A stretch of DNA of 33,977 nt from Bdellovibrionota bacterium (GTDB taxonomy: Bacteria > Bdellovibrionota > Bdellovibrionia > Bdellovibrionales > JAEYZS01). Positions 8,451-16,763 of the stretch are shown here, in pieces (the first letter of the stretch is position 1; each line of letters opens with the position of its first letter). The stretch spans positions 1 through 33,977 of the forward strand of contig CAUJDY010000109.1 in NCBI GenBank assembly GCA_963169805.1. The letters run 5' to 3'. The notes beneath the pieces were generated by a model that saw nothing but the letters and a program-made list of their open reading frames with translations, ran no database searches and was not told the DNA's origin. The position numbers and the translations under genes are program-made.

Positions 8451-10099
8451 GAATCTTTCCTCACTAGCCACAACCCAAGGGCGTCTGCAGCTTTCACATT
8501 ATTATTTTTGATTAAACCTAATATTCTGTCTTTCAAGAGTTCACTTTCTGCTTTATCAGGATCGATGGATTCTTCGAGGGACGGCAATGCAGATGACATA
8601 CCAGGAAGAGAGTTATCAACTGCTTGCAACTCTTCAAGCTCTTCAATTGTCTTAGGCAATAATTCTTCCACAGACTCTTGGAAGTTGTCTGTAATCCATC
8701 TCATGAAAGGACGGATGACAACAAAGAAGAATAAAATAAAACTCATCCCAATAATACCCCAACGGAGCATATAAGAAATAAGCTTACGTCTTTCGAGCGC
8801 ATTTAAAATATCTTCTGCCTCTTGAAAGTTTTCCTCTTCAAATCGAATATTTTCTATTGTAACTGTATCTCCACGCTTTTCATCAAATCCTATGGCATTC
8901 TTAACTAGAGATGCATATTTTTGTAATTCTTCAGGAGATCTTTCTTTCCATTGTCTTTCAGAGGTTCCATCTTCTTTTTTAACATTCGAATAGATACCAT
9001 CAACAAGAACTGCGATTGAAATTTTTTCGAGCTCACCTGGAGCTTCTTTTATATTTCTAATTGTCTTGGGTACTTCATAGTTAGTTTGCTTCAACGCCTT
9101 ATTAACATCCTGATTAAACTGAACTTGACCAGCCTCTGGAGCTCCTGGCAGGTTTGCCCTAGCTCCCGGAACTCCGGTAGGGTTTGTTCGATTTCCGTTC
9201 AGCGTTTCCTCTTCTGTCGTAATTGATTTTACCGTAGCTAGATCAGGATTGATTGTCTCCTCAACGGCTACAACATCCTTAACATTAATATCTGCATTAA
9301 CCTTAGCAATAACTTTTCCCTGACCTACAACTTTGGAAAGTATTTCTTCAATTCGCACTTCATAGGACTGCTCTGTCTTTTGCTTAATTTCCATCATTTC
9401 GCCAGAAATACGAGACGTTGAGCTTGAATTATTTTTTGATAAAACCTTACCTCTAGAATCAATAACAGTTACATCTTCAGGATTTAAACCCTCAATTGAC
9501 GCTGCCACAAGGTTTGTAATTCCTCGTATTTGATCTTCATTCAGTGTTTTTCCTGGATGTAATTCAACCGCCACTGAAGCCGTTGTCTTTCCACCTTCTT
9601 CTAAAAATGTTTTCTTAGGAGGTAAAGCTAAAATTACTTTTGATCTCTTAACAGAATCAATCGTATTAATCGCTCTCATCAATTCGCCTTGCATAGCTCT
9701 TTGATAGTTGATTCTCTGAACGTAGCTTGTAGCTCCTAGATCTTGTTTATCAAAAAGCTCTAAACCAATACTTCCAACATGAGAAGCATCTAATTCTGTC
9801 ATTAACGCCATTTGCGTTGTATACACATGCTCGGGCGGCACAAGAATATCTTTTCCGTTTGAATCCATTTTAAATGGTATATTTTTTTGCTTTAACTTTT
9901 CGACTACCAATGGGAGATTTTCAGACGATACATCTCTCATAAGAACTACATATGTCGTGCCAGACATCATCACTAGCAGAATAACTGCAGATATAAATAC
10001 GATCAAGGATGCCGCAAGCATTGATAAACGCTTTGTAGGAGTTAGATTTTTATAGAAATTTTTAAACTGAGCTAATAAGCTCGAAAATAAACGTCCCAA
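8447..10099 (-). CDS. fliF: Flagellar MS-ring protein FliF
   Basis: A 550-aa inner-membrane protein forming the MS ring on which the motor and export gate assemble. Two transmembrane helices are visible, at about residues 27-47 (AASLIVFISAVILLVMMSG) and about 445-467 (WGIIGMSFILFFFVVIRPF). The periplasmic YscJ/FliF region between them holds YVQRINYQRAMQGELMRAI and VKRSKVILALPPKKTF. The C-terminal tail ends with the FliG-binding helix (LIKNNNVKAADALGLWLVRK). The start is a TTG at 10099 with AGGGGG a few bases upstream. No ATG or GTG suits better, because the next Met falls at the first helix. Confidence 0.96.
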   Translation of the reverse strand: MGRLFSSLLAQFKNFYKNLTPTKRLSMLAASLIVFISAVILLVMMSGTTYVVLMRDVSSENLPLVVEKLKQKNIPFKMDSNGKDILVPPEHVYTTQMALMTELDASHVGSIGLELFDKQDLGATSYVQRINYQRAMQGELMRAINTIDSVKRSKVILALPPKKTFLEEGGKTTASVAVELHPGKTLNEDQIRGITNLVAASIEGLNPEDVTVIDSRGKVLSKNNSSSTSRISGEMMEIKQKTEQSYEVRIEEILSKVVGQGKVIAKVNADINVKDVVAVEETINPDLATVKSITTEEETLNGNRTNPTGVPGARANLPGAPEAGQVQFNQDVNKALKQTNYEVPKTIRNIKEAPGELEKISIAVLVDGIYSNVKKEDGTSERQWKERSPEELQKYASLVKNAIGFDEKRGDTVTIENIRFEEENFQEAEDILNALERRKLISYMLRWGIIGMSFILFFFVVIRPFMRWITDNFQESVEELLPKTIEELEELQAVDNSLPGMSSALPSLEESIDPDKAESELLKDRILGLIKNNNVKAADALGLWLVRKDS

Positions 10100-10111
10100 A
10101 ACATCCCCCTC

Positions 10112-10432
10112 TTAAACCTGCATTCTCATTATTTCTTGATATGCATCGATTATTTTATTTCTCACCTGAATCATAAGCCTTAAAGCAACATCTGCTTTCT
10201 CTGCTGCAATCATAGTTTCGTGTATATTTTGACTTTTCCCTGTTACTAACTCTTGCATCTTCACATCTGCATCTTTTTGTAATTGATCTACGGATTGAAT
10301 TGCATCTTTAAGAGTTTTAGAAAAATCAGCTCCTGGCTCTTGCTGAGCAGGTTTTGATATTGATGTATTTCGAACATTTTCGAAAGCATCCGTGCCTTGA
10401 ATGTTAGTTGCATTAAATCTTATACCGTCCAT
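10112..10432 (-). CDS. fliE: Flagellar hook-basal body complex protein FliE
   Basis: A 106-aa rod/MS-ring junction protein of the usual family length. The conserved C-terminal part is present: SQNIHETMIAAEKADVALRLMIQVRNKIIDAYQEIMRMQV, ending in the expected Met/Val. FliE connects the MS ring to the proximal rod (FlgB) and is an early export substrate. The N-terminal ~40 residues are variable. It lies between flgC and fliF with small gaps and AAGGAT upstream of its ATG. The order flgB-flgC-fliE-fliF is a widespread conserved operon core. Confidence 0.95.
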   Translation of the reverse strand: MDGIRFNATNIQGTDAFENVRNTSISKPAQQEPGADFSKTLKDAIQSVDQLQKDADVKMQELVTGKSQNIHETMIAAEKADVALRLMIQVRNKIIDAYQEIMRMQV

Positions 10433-10449
10433 GGTCTTATCCTTTTATT

Positions 10450-10887
10450 TTATCTACCAATGTCTATTGCGTCCAGCGCCATATTCTTTGAGGCATTAAA
10501 AGCCGAGATGTTAGCCTCGTACGAACGTGTTGCCTGAATCATATTTGCCATTTCTTCCATCATATTAATATTGGGGTATGCTACATATCCGTCTTCATTT
10601 GCATCTGGGTGCTCGGGTTCATACTTTAGGAGAGGTGCTTTTGTATCTACATGAATATCCGTCACCTGGACCCTATGCAAATTTCTGTCTGCTTTATCAA
10701 TTAAAATTTCGCCAAAGTTCTTTTGCTCAGGAATCGCATCTAGTATGACATCTTTCCTACGATACGGCCCACCCTCAGGGGTTTGAGTGGTATGTACATT
10801 TGCTATATTTGAAGAAATCGTGTTCATACGAGTTCTTTGAGCAGTCATACCTGAACTAGAAACTCTCATAGCAGTCATAAAATCCAT
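10450..10887 (-). CDS. flgC: Flagellar basal-body rod protein FlgC
   Basis: A 145-aa proximal rod protein. The N-terminal motif (MRVSSSGMTAQRTRMNTISSNIANVHTTQTPEGGPYRRK) and the C-terminal motif (VAYPNINMMEEMANMIQATRSYEANISAFNASK) are diagnostic of FlgC. The length is normal. The ATG overlaps the flgB stop by one base (TAATG), indicating coupled translation with its rod partner. It is exported through the flagellar type III apparatus and has no cleavable signal. Confidence 0.96.
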   Translation of the reverse strand: MDFMTAMRVSSSGMTAQRTRMNTISSNIANVHTTQTPEGGPYRRKDVILDAIPEQKNFGEILIDKADRNLHRVQVTDIHVDTKAPLLKYEPEHPDANEDGYVAYPNINMMEEMANMIQATRSYEANISAFNASKNMALDAIDIGR

Positions 10888-11300
10888 TATCTACCGCCTT
10901 CGTTTGCAGAATACTTTAGAGCTGCCATTTTCTTTTTGATCAATTCTATTGCTGCCTTATAAATAATTGAGTTTTCAGCTAGGACTGCCATTTCTTTTTC
11001 TAAATCAACTGTATTTCTGTCATTCGAATAACTAATATCTGGATTTTCAGCTACATCTGCCTGGACTCTCTTGATAGCGTCTTCAATGGTCGCCTTATGT
11101 CCAGAATCTGTTGCAGCCTGTGGCGCAACACCCTCAAGTTGCAGCGCTCGCGTAAGTTCACTTTCAAAATCTACTTTCTTGGCTACATAGCCGGGTGTCT
11201 CTGCATTCGCAATATTCGCAGATGTTATATTGTGTCTGAGCTGTCTCAGATCCAAAGATTTAGCTACAGCTTCTGTTGTTCTATCAAACAGTTTGCTCAT
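10887..11300 (-). CDS. flgB: Flagellar basal-body rod protein FlgB
   Basis: A 137-aa proximal rod protein. It begins MSKLFDRTTEAVAKSLDLRQLRHN and carries the rod motif ITSANIANAETPGYVAKKVDFESEL; the C-terminal helix is ELIKKKMAALKYSANEGGR. The ORF track starts eight residues earlier, at an ATG at 11324. The ATG at 11300 is preferred because homologues begin with MSKLFD-type sequence and GGGACGGTGAG lies just upstream. With this start it overlaps the sigma-54 activator gene by 17 nt rather than 41. Either start keeps it coupled to the regulator. Confidence 0.94.
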   Translation of the reverse strand: MSKLFDRTTEAVAKSLDLRQLRHNITSANIANAETPGYVAKKVDFESELTRALQLEGVAPQAATDSGHKATIEDAIKRVQADVAENPDISYSNDRNTVDLEKEMAVLAENSIIYKAAIELIKKKMAALKYSANEGGR

Positions 11301-12237
11301 GCTCACCGTCCCTTTTATATTCATTGAGTTTATTACGTAGAGTACGAATACTAATGCCTAGAAGCTTAGCTGCCTGTGTTCTATTTTGCTCTGTATACTC
11401 TAATGTCTTCATAATCAAAAATCTCTCTGCATCCATTAACGTCATACCCGGAGAAAATGGCGCTACCGATGCCTGCTCGACTTGCAAGTTTAAATCTTCA
11501 ATTTCAATAATATTTTTTTGTGTTAGCAAGACAGCTCTTTCAATTGTGTTTTGCAGCTCACGAATGTTGCCTGGCCACTGAGGAATTAAAAGATGATTCA
11601 AGGCCTCTTGAGAAATTTCTTTTGTTGCCAAACCATTCATAACACAAGCATGTTCTGTAAAATGCTTTGCAAGTAATATCAGATCTTTAGGACGAGCGCG
11701 TAGCGGAGGAATATGAACAGGAATCACATTCAAACGATAATAAAGATCCTCACGGAACAATCCTTGCTGGACAAGTTTTTTTAAATCCTTATTAGTTGTT
11801 GCTATAATTCTCACATCAACTTTTATTGGCTCTCGCCCACCAACTCTTTCAATCTCATTTTCTTGAAGTGCACGTAATAATTTTGATTGAAGTAGAAGAG
11901 GCAACTCTCCCATTTCATCTAAAAGCAATGTACTTCCACTTGCTATTTCAAATTTTCCTGGCTTAGACTGATGAGCTCCTGTGAAAGAGCCTTTTTCATG
12001 ACCAAACAACTCACTTTCTAATAACCCTTCAGGAACTGCCGCACAGTTAATTGCTACCAATCGTTTTTGTGCACGAGGACTTTTTGAGTGAATATAGCGA
12101 GCAAGAAGTTCCTTACCAGTACCAGACTCACCTGTTATCAAAACAGAAGCTCTACTAGATGCGATATTTTCTGCCACCTTTAGTATTTTTCTCATATCAG
12201 CGTCTGCTGTTAAGATGGATTGATTAATCTGTATCAT
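11284..12237 (-). CDS. Sigma-54-dependent activator without a receiver domain (probable flagellar regulator)
   Basis: A 317-aa bacterial enhancer-binding protein. The AAA+ domain begins within the first 25 residues. Walker A is GESGTGKELLAR, Walker B is STLLLDEMGELP, and an arginine-finger region FREDLYYRLNV is present. The sigma-54-contacting loop reads GSFTGA instead of the commoner GAFTGA. A Fis-type helix-turn-helix closes the protein (NRTQAAKLLGISIRTLRNKLNEY). There is no N-terminal receiver, GAF or PAS domain, so activity is not phosphorylation-controlled through its own sequence. It overlaps the upstream TPR gene by 4 nt (ATGA) and flgB downstream, within the flagellar operon. It may activate this operon or later flagellar genes; that is inference. 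It resembles a FlgR/FleQ-type regulator stripped to its core. Confidence 0.9.
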   Translation of the reverse strand: MIQINQSILTADADMRKILKVAENIASSRASVLITGESGTGKELLARYIHSKSPRAQKRLVAINCAAVPEGLLESELFGHEKGSFTGAHQSKPGKFEIASGSTLLLDEMGELPLLLQSKLLRALQENEIERVGGREPIKVDVRIIATTNKDLKKLVQQGLFREDLYYRLNVIPVHIPPLRARPKDLILLAKHFTEHACVMNGLATKEISQEALNHLLIPQWPGNIRELQNTIERAVLLTQKNIIEIEDLNLQVEQASVAPFSPGMTLMDAERFLIMKTLEYTEQNRTQAAKLLGISIRTLRNKLNEYKRDGEHEQTV

Positions 12238-15167
12238 CTTCTGTCTCCTGTAGAGCTATTAGATTTTTTGTCATTTGCCATTGCTGGGATTCTATTTGTG
12301 TACTTCTTATAATCATCATTCCAATTTCTATTTTTTAGATTTTCCTGTGCAAGACGGCTCCAGAGTTGAGCCTCAGGTCTATCAGCAAGAGGTGACCATA
12401 CCTTTTCTGCTTCCTTTAAATTACCTTGATCAAAATAAATTTTCCCTAGATTGTAGCGAGAAGAATATAGAGGTCGCTTTTCTTCAAACTTATCTAAGAG
12501 CGTTCGATAAGACTCTACAGCATCATCAGAATTCTTCAGCTTAAGAGAAAGTTCAGCTTTAAGTTGATATGCAGAAACCAGATCGCCTTCCTCTATGACA
12601 GCAGAGTCATTTGCCATATTAATTAAAACATTTATTGCCTTCATCGCATCAATATTCTGATTTGATTGCGACTGTAATTGAGACAATCTTAGGTATATCT
12701 TTGCGAGCTTATCAGGCTGCCCTCTCCAACTCTCTGTTAAATCTTTTAAATCTTTTAGAGCTTGGGCGCGATCTCCCAGTTTTTCATGTACAATAGAGCT
12801 CAGATAGACTCGCTCAACTTTATTCTCTTCCTTACTAAGATTATCTTCTTGCGTTTGCTTCAAGAAATCCAAGGCTTTAGAATACTCATTTTTAAAGATA
12901 TGAGTGGATGCTAATCTTAAGTTCAACTCATCTGTATTTGGCAATATCTCAAAAACATTTCTCTCTTTTTCTTCTTGAGTTCCCTTAATTGCATAAAGAG
13001 TATTCAGAACTTTCTTATACTTTGTAATGGCTTCATCTGGAACGCCAGTTTTTTCAAACGCCTCTCCCAGTAAATACTCAATATCCAAACGATTTGAGTC
13101 TTTGAGCCATGTACCAGCATTCCTTCCATAAATTTGAAAAGTTTTAAGGTAATCGCCATTGTCTATGGTGTGAATCATCTGATCTCTAAATGTCTTTACA
13201 ATTCTTTTTTTGAAGATATCTAAATAATTAGAAAGTGGGTTCTCTTGGTAGAATGCTATTAACTCACTAAGTGTTTTTTCATAATCCTTCTTTTCATAGT
13301 AACCATCAGAGATCATAATTGTTCTAAACTCTTTTAACTTTGGTAGTTGAGAGTTTTTTACAAATTCACTTATTTTAGAAACCTCATCCTTAATATCTTC
13401 TTCCTTCATGTTCTTAATTCTAGCTCTTAAGAGTCTGATCTTTGCAATTTCGGACGCCTGTGAACCAGGATATCTATAGATAGTTTCAAGAAAAGCGCCG
13501 TTATACTTAGATTCATCCGCACCAAGAATCTCTAATAACTCTCCCGCTCTTTCGACGGCATAGCTAGCATGCGTGGCTTTTGGAAATTTTCTTAAAAACT
13601 CAATATAATCATCTAATGATCGTTTTAGGTTTGCTCTTTCTTTTGTAAGCCAAAATCGAGATTCCGCTGTATTGTAATATGCATTTGGGTAATCCATCTT
13701 ATATACATCATACTTTTTTAACGATTCCTCATATGCAGCTACTGCTTTAAGATAATTTGCTGCCAGTGCATAAGCATCTCCCTTGCGGAATGAAGCCTCA
13801 ACTGCAAAAACTCCTGCATCTTTATTTTTTTCTATGCTATCAAAAACTTTTTCAGCTTCTTGCAAATTCCCCAAGTAAGAAAAACTCTCTCCTATGGACA
13901 TCTGAGTTCTAAGATTTTCTGGGGAATTAGGATATTTCGTCTGATAACTCTGCAGCCACTTAAGTGCATTTATATAATCTTTCTTATTAAAGTATGCATA
14001 GGAAATAAGCCTAGCCGTTCTCTCATGAAGAGGAGAGTTTGGAATATCGAGCAGAATCTTTGTGTACATAGATATCGCATAGTCAAAATCAGAGGGATTT
14101 TTGTTCTTTTGCCAAATATAATAGTAGGTATCTGCCTCCATAAATCTTAACGTCTCTGAGTACTTAGAGTTGGGATAGTCTTTTCTAAAAAGCTCTAGTG
14201 CTTTTAAGAAAACGGCAGTTCTTGGTTTTTCAATTATTATTTTTTCTGGAGACTCTGAATCTTCTTTGCCCTTATAAAACAAAGTTAATAGTAATCGAAC
14301 TTTTTTATTCTCATCAGACTCCTCAACTGGAAAGCTATAGCGATTAGGATTATTGTGCAAAATTTCTAATTCTTTATTAGGAACCGTCATCATTGGAAAT
14401 TCAATGTAAAGATTTAAACTGGAGGCAATGATTGCTGAGTCTTTAATATCATAGTCAGCAATTTGAAACCGCTTGTATTCAGGATCTGCACCATCAAGTA
14501 GCGCAGAGTTCTTTTTTGGATCCTCTTTTTTTGACTCTGCGGCAAGCAGCTCGCTAGCAGGCTTTCTTTGTTTTTTAGCAGGCAATGTTTTTGCTAGTTT
14601 TTTTGAATTCACAGCCGAAGTCTGTTGAGCTACAGGTTTTGGTTCTTGTTTAAAAAAATCCAAAACAAGACGCGTTGGTTGATCTGTAATATAATCAAAA
14701 CTAGCAGCACCTTTTTTGAGAGTGACTGTGACTTTGTGCTTAAGATCAACGCCTTCTTGGATATCAATCTTTTCAATAAAATCTGTAGATAGTGTTTTGA
14801 GCTCGACCAAAGACTTATCATCGAGTTTATCGATATCGAATGAAATTTGATTTTCGCTAGTTTTGACAATCTTATAATCCCAAATATCACGGTTGCTAAA
14901 TTCCAAGTGTGTCATTTCTTGCCCCTTTTCTATAGACACACGAACCGGCATATTAGCTACAGCGACCGTTGCTAGACTAACAGTCAGGAGTGAGTAAATT
15001 TTAAGCAACTTTCCAGGCTTATTTGCAAACTTGAAGAGTCGAAAAAGAGTCACACCGTCAATAGTTCCACTCGACGAAGAGATATAAAGCATTTGGGACG
15101 CCTCAGATCGTTCTGATTTAGTGAATTGTTTCAATAATTTATGAATGGCCCCTAAAACTCGACTCAT
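12234..15167 (-). CDS. Large membrane-anchored TPR protein heading the flagellar operon
   Basis: A 977-aa protein. A basic N-terminus of about 50 residues is followed by a hydrophobic segment (LLKIYSLLTVSLATVAVAN), so it is probably inner-membrane anchored or exported with a long leader. An AMIN-like beta domain follows (VRVSIEKGQEMTHLEF, ending RLVLDFF), then a charged linker, then about 600 residues of TPR-type helical repeats (for example YAYFNKKDYINALKWLQSYQTKYPNSPENL). AMIN domains often bind peptidoglycan, which would place the TPR array in the periplasm; this is inference. The ORF track's GTG at 15176 abuts the Shine-Dalgarno, whereas the ATG at 15167 has GGAGGAG 8 nt upstream and is preferred. 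It is first in the operon and overlaps the activator gene by 4 nt. No specific family name is recognised. Confidence 0.8.
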   Translation of the reverse strand: MSRVLGAIHKLLKQFTKSERSEASQMLYISSSSGTIDGVTLFRLFKFANKPGKLLKIYSLLTVSLATVAVANMPVRVSIEKGQEMTHLEFSNRDIWDYKIVKTSENQISFDIDKLDDKSLVELKTLSTDFIEKIDIQEGVDLKHKVTVTLKKGAASFDYITDQPTRLVLDFFKQEPKPVAQQTSAVNSKKLAKTLPAKKQRKPASELLAAESKKEDPKKNSALLDGADPEYKRFQIADYDIKDSAIIASSLNLYIEFPMMTVPNKELEILHNNPNRYSFPVEESDENKKVRLLLTLFYKGKEDSESPEKIIIEKPRTAVFLKALELFRKDYPNSKYSETLRFMEADTYYYIWQKNKNPSDFDYAISMYTKILLDIPNSPLHERTARLISYAYFNKKDYINALKWLQSYQTKYPNSPENLRTQMSIGESFSYLGNLQEAEKVFDSIEKNKDAGVFAVEASFRKGDAYALAANYLKAVAAYEESLKKYDVYKMDYPNAYYNTAESRFWLTKERANLKRSLDDYIEFLRKFPKATHASYAVERAGELLEILGADESKYNGAFLETIYRYPGSQASEIAKIRLLRARIKNMKEEDIKDEVSKISEFVKNSQLPKLKEFRTIMISDGYYEKKDYEKTLSELIAFYQENPLSNYLDIFKKRIVKTFRDQMIHTIDNGDYLKTFQIYGRNAGTWLKDSNRLDIEYLLGEAFEKTGVPDEAITKYKKVLNTLYAIKGTQEEKERNVFEILPNTDELNLRLASTHIFKNEYSKALDFLKQTQEDNLSKEENKVERVYLSSIVHEKLGDRAQALKDLKDLTESWRGQPDKLAKIYLRLSQLQSQSNQNIDAMKAINVLINMANDSAVIEEGDLVSAYQLKAELSLKLKNSDDAVESYRTLLDKFEEKRPLYSSRYNLGKIYFDQGNLKEAEKVWSPLADRPEAQLWSRLAQENLKNRNWNDDYKKYTNRIPAMANDKKSNSSTGDRR

Positions 15168-15194
15168 GCCTTGCACTCCTCCACCTAAATATTA

Positions 15195-15211
15195 AGCACA
15201 GGCAGTGCCAA
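15195..15211 (-). promoter_or_regulatory. Sigma-54 promoter for the flagellar operon
   Basis: The minus strand reads TTGGCAC-TGCCT-GTGCT, one base away from the sigma-54 consensus TTGGCAC-N5-TTGCW, with the required GG-N10-GC spacing. Transcription should begin about 12 nt past the GC, near 15184. This gives a leader of about 17 nt (GUGGAGGAGUGCAAGGC) that is little more than the ribosome site before the TPR ATG at 15167. A sigma-54 activator is the second gene of the same operon. Confidence 0.75.
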
Positions 15212-15483
15212 CTCATAGGATCTGTTAAAAATCCACTACGATCGATTTTATTGTCAGGAGTACGTCCAGCATCCCATATTTCTTGTCAGAGCGACAACTT
15301 TCTGACACTTTATTGTCTCTCAAAACTTGAACCTAGACAAAGAGCGTGAATTTAAAAAAGTTCATCTAAATCAGATAGATAGATTTAAATTTACACTCAA
15401 AACAACCGTTAGTTAAGTAGAGAGAACCAAACAACGGAAGCCAGTGAAACACATTGGTTCCTGATACATCAGCGAGAGACAAC
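15212..15483. other. Intergenic region between the flagellar and mla operons
   Basis: No gene is seen. It should carry upstream activator sites for the sigma-54 promoter and a promoter for the mla operon. Short inverted repeats are visible: TTGTC-agagc-GACAA and TGTCAG-n11-CTGACA near 15282-15307, and GAACCAA...TTGGTTC (23-nt loop) just before the lipoprotein gene. Any of these could be operators; none matches a site I recognise. Confidence 0.5.
15390..15418 (+). promoter_or_regulatory. Possible sigma-70-type promoter for the mla operon
   Basis: TTTACA and TTAAGT are separated by 17 nt, about 65 nt upstream of the lipoprotein ATG. The -35 is good and the -10 matches only three of six bases. 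A second candidate (TTGAAC with 17-nt spacing) lies about 60 nt further upstream. This is a weak, composition-prone call. Confidence 0.3.
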
Positions 15484-15978
15484 ATGATGGTGACAAAAAC
15501 TTTATTTGCAGCAGTGATTCTGGTACTCAGCGGTTGCGTTTCCGTTAATTTACCTCTGAGTCAGAAGTCAACCAAAGCAGAAAATACTTCTTATCAAGAA
15601 CCTGCAATGCCCTTCATTAAACAAACGTCTGAGAATAATTTGGATGGCCTTTGGATTTCTAAAAATACAAAAAGCACAATTGGATTCTACTCTCTCTGCC
15701 ACAAGAACCTTCCACCGCTTAGAAATGCAAGATCTAACTCACTCAACGGAATAGAGAATTCAGAAATTTTAAAGGAAGATGTTATCAGATACAATGATAG
15801 AGAAGCCCTTAGATCTATCATCCAAGGAAAATTAGAAGGTTTTATTTTTCAAATTGAATCTCTTTTGTTTATTAAAGATTCTTGTTTATTCGAGATCTCC
15901 TATGTTTCTTATAAAGAAAATTTTGATAAAGAACGTGGGATTTATAATAAATTTTTGGAAGGGTTTAAGGTGTACTGA
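15484..15978 (+). CDS. Lipoprotein of unknown function, first gene of the mla-type operon
   Basis: A 164-aa predicted lipoprotein. The signal peptide MMVTKTLFAAVILVLSGC ends in a canonical LSGC lipobox. The mature part has two later cysteines (SLCHKNLP and IKDSCLFEIS), which could form a disulfide, and no domain I recognise. The ORF track starts at a TTG at 15454. The ATG at 15484 gives a normal signal-peptide length and has GAGAG upstream; a second ATG follows at once. Its stop overlaps the mlaE ATG (TGATG), so it is translationally coupled to the transporter. It may be an accessory envelope lipoprotein of the lipid-transport system; this is inference from position only. Confidence 0.75.
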   Translation: MMVTKTLFAAVILVLSGCVSVNLPLSQKSTKAENTSYQEPAMPFIKQTSENNLDGLWISKNTKSTIGFYSLCHKNLPPLRNARSNSLNGIENSEILKEDVIRYNDREALRSIIQGKLEGFIFQIESLLFIKDSCLFEISYVSYKENFDKERGIYNKFLEGFKVY

Positions 15979-16763
15979 TGCAACCCTTCGTAGCATCGAT
16001 TAGCCATATTTTTATTGAAATGTTTTTTTTCATAGGAAGCTTTTCGCGGCTACTACAGAAATCATTCAAAGAATCTATGACTCGTCCATTCTACTTTGGT
16101 CTTTTTGTGGAACAAATGTATTCCATAGGAATTAAGTCGGCTCCCCTCGTCGCAGTATGCGCGATGAGTACGGGTATGGTTATTACAATTCAGTTTGGCT
16201 TTGGTTTAGAGAAATATGGCGGAAAACCTTATGCTCCAAACATGATGGCCTTATCTATGGTAAGAGAACTGGGACCTGTTTTCACATCTCTTATGATGGC
16301 AGGTCGAGTAGGAGCAGGTATCGCATCTGAAATTGGATCTATGAAAGTGACTCAACAAATAGATGCCATTCGCGCACTTGGTACATCACCCATCAAAAAA
16401 ATAGTTATCCCAAGATTACTAGCCTTACTTGTCTCTCTTCCTCTTCTAACAGTACTTGCAAATACTTTAGGTATCCTGAGTGGTCTTGCAGTAGCCGCAC
16501 TAGAGCTTGGACTTGATCCAATCTATACATTTCAAAAAACTCTCATCATGATTACAGTAAAAGATTACACCGTAGGTATTGCAAAAACATTTTTCTTTGC
16601 AATATTTATCGGACTCACAGCTTGCCATTATGGAATGAGCGTAAGTGAAGGAACGCGAGGCGTGGGAATCGCCACCACTAAATCTGTTGTGGCCTCATCA
16701 ATACTGATTGTTATTAGCGATTTCGTACTAACAAAACTTTTTTGGATTGTGGAGAAGTGGTAA
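15978..16763 (+). CDS. mlaE: MlaE/YrbE-family lipid ABC transporter permease
   Basis: A 261-aa integral inner-membrane permease of normal MlaE length. The family core is present: IKSAPLVAVCAMSTGMVITIQFGFGLEKYGG, then MVRELGPVFTSLMMAGRVGAGIASEIGSMKVTQQIDAIRALGTSP. A C-terminal pair of hydrophobic helices follows (YTVGIAKTFFFAIFIGLTACHYGMSV). With MlaF and MlaD it forms the inner-membrane complex that moves phospholipids between inner and outer membranes. Direction and substrate here are not shown by sequence. Start and stop overlap both neighbours by one base. Confidence 0.95.
   Translation: MQPFVASISHIFIEMFFFIGSFSRLLQKSFKESMTRPFYFGLFVEQMYSIGIKSAPLVAVCAMSTGMVITIQFGFGLEKYGGKPYAPNMMALSMVRELGPVFTSLMMAGRVGAGIASEIGSMKVTQQIDAIRALGTSPIKKIVIPRLLALLVSLPLLTVLANTLGILSGLAVAALELGLDPIYTFQKTLIMITVKDYTVGIAKTFFFAIFIGLTACHYGMSVSEGTRGVGIATTKSVVASSILIVISDFVLTKLFWIVEKW

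Noticed and set aside
12275-14150. Plus-strand ORFs inside the TPR gene
   Set aside because: They lie opposite a long, well-supported reading frame and have no recognisable features.
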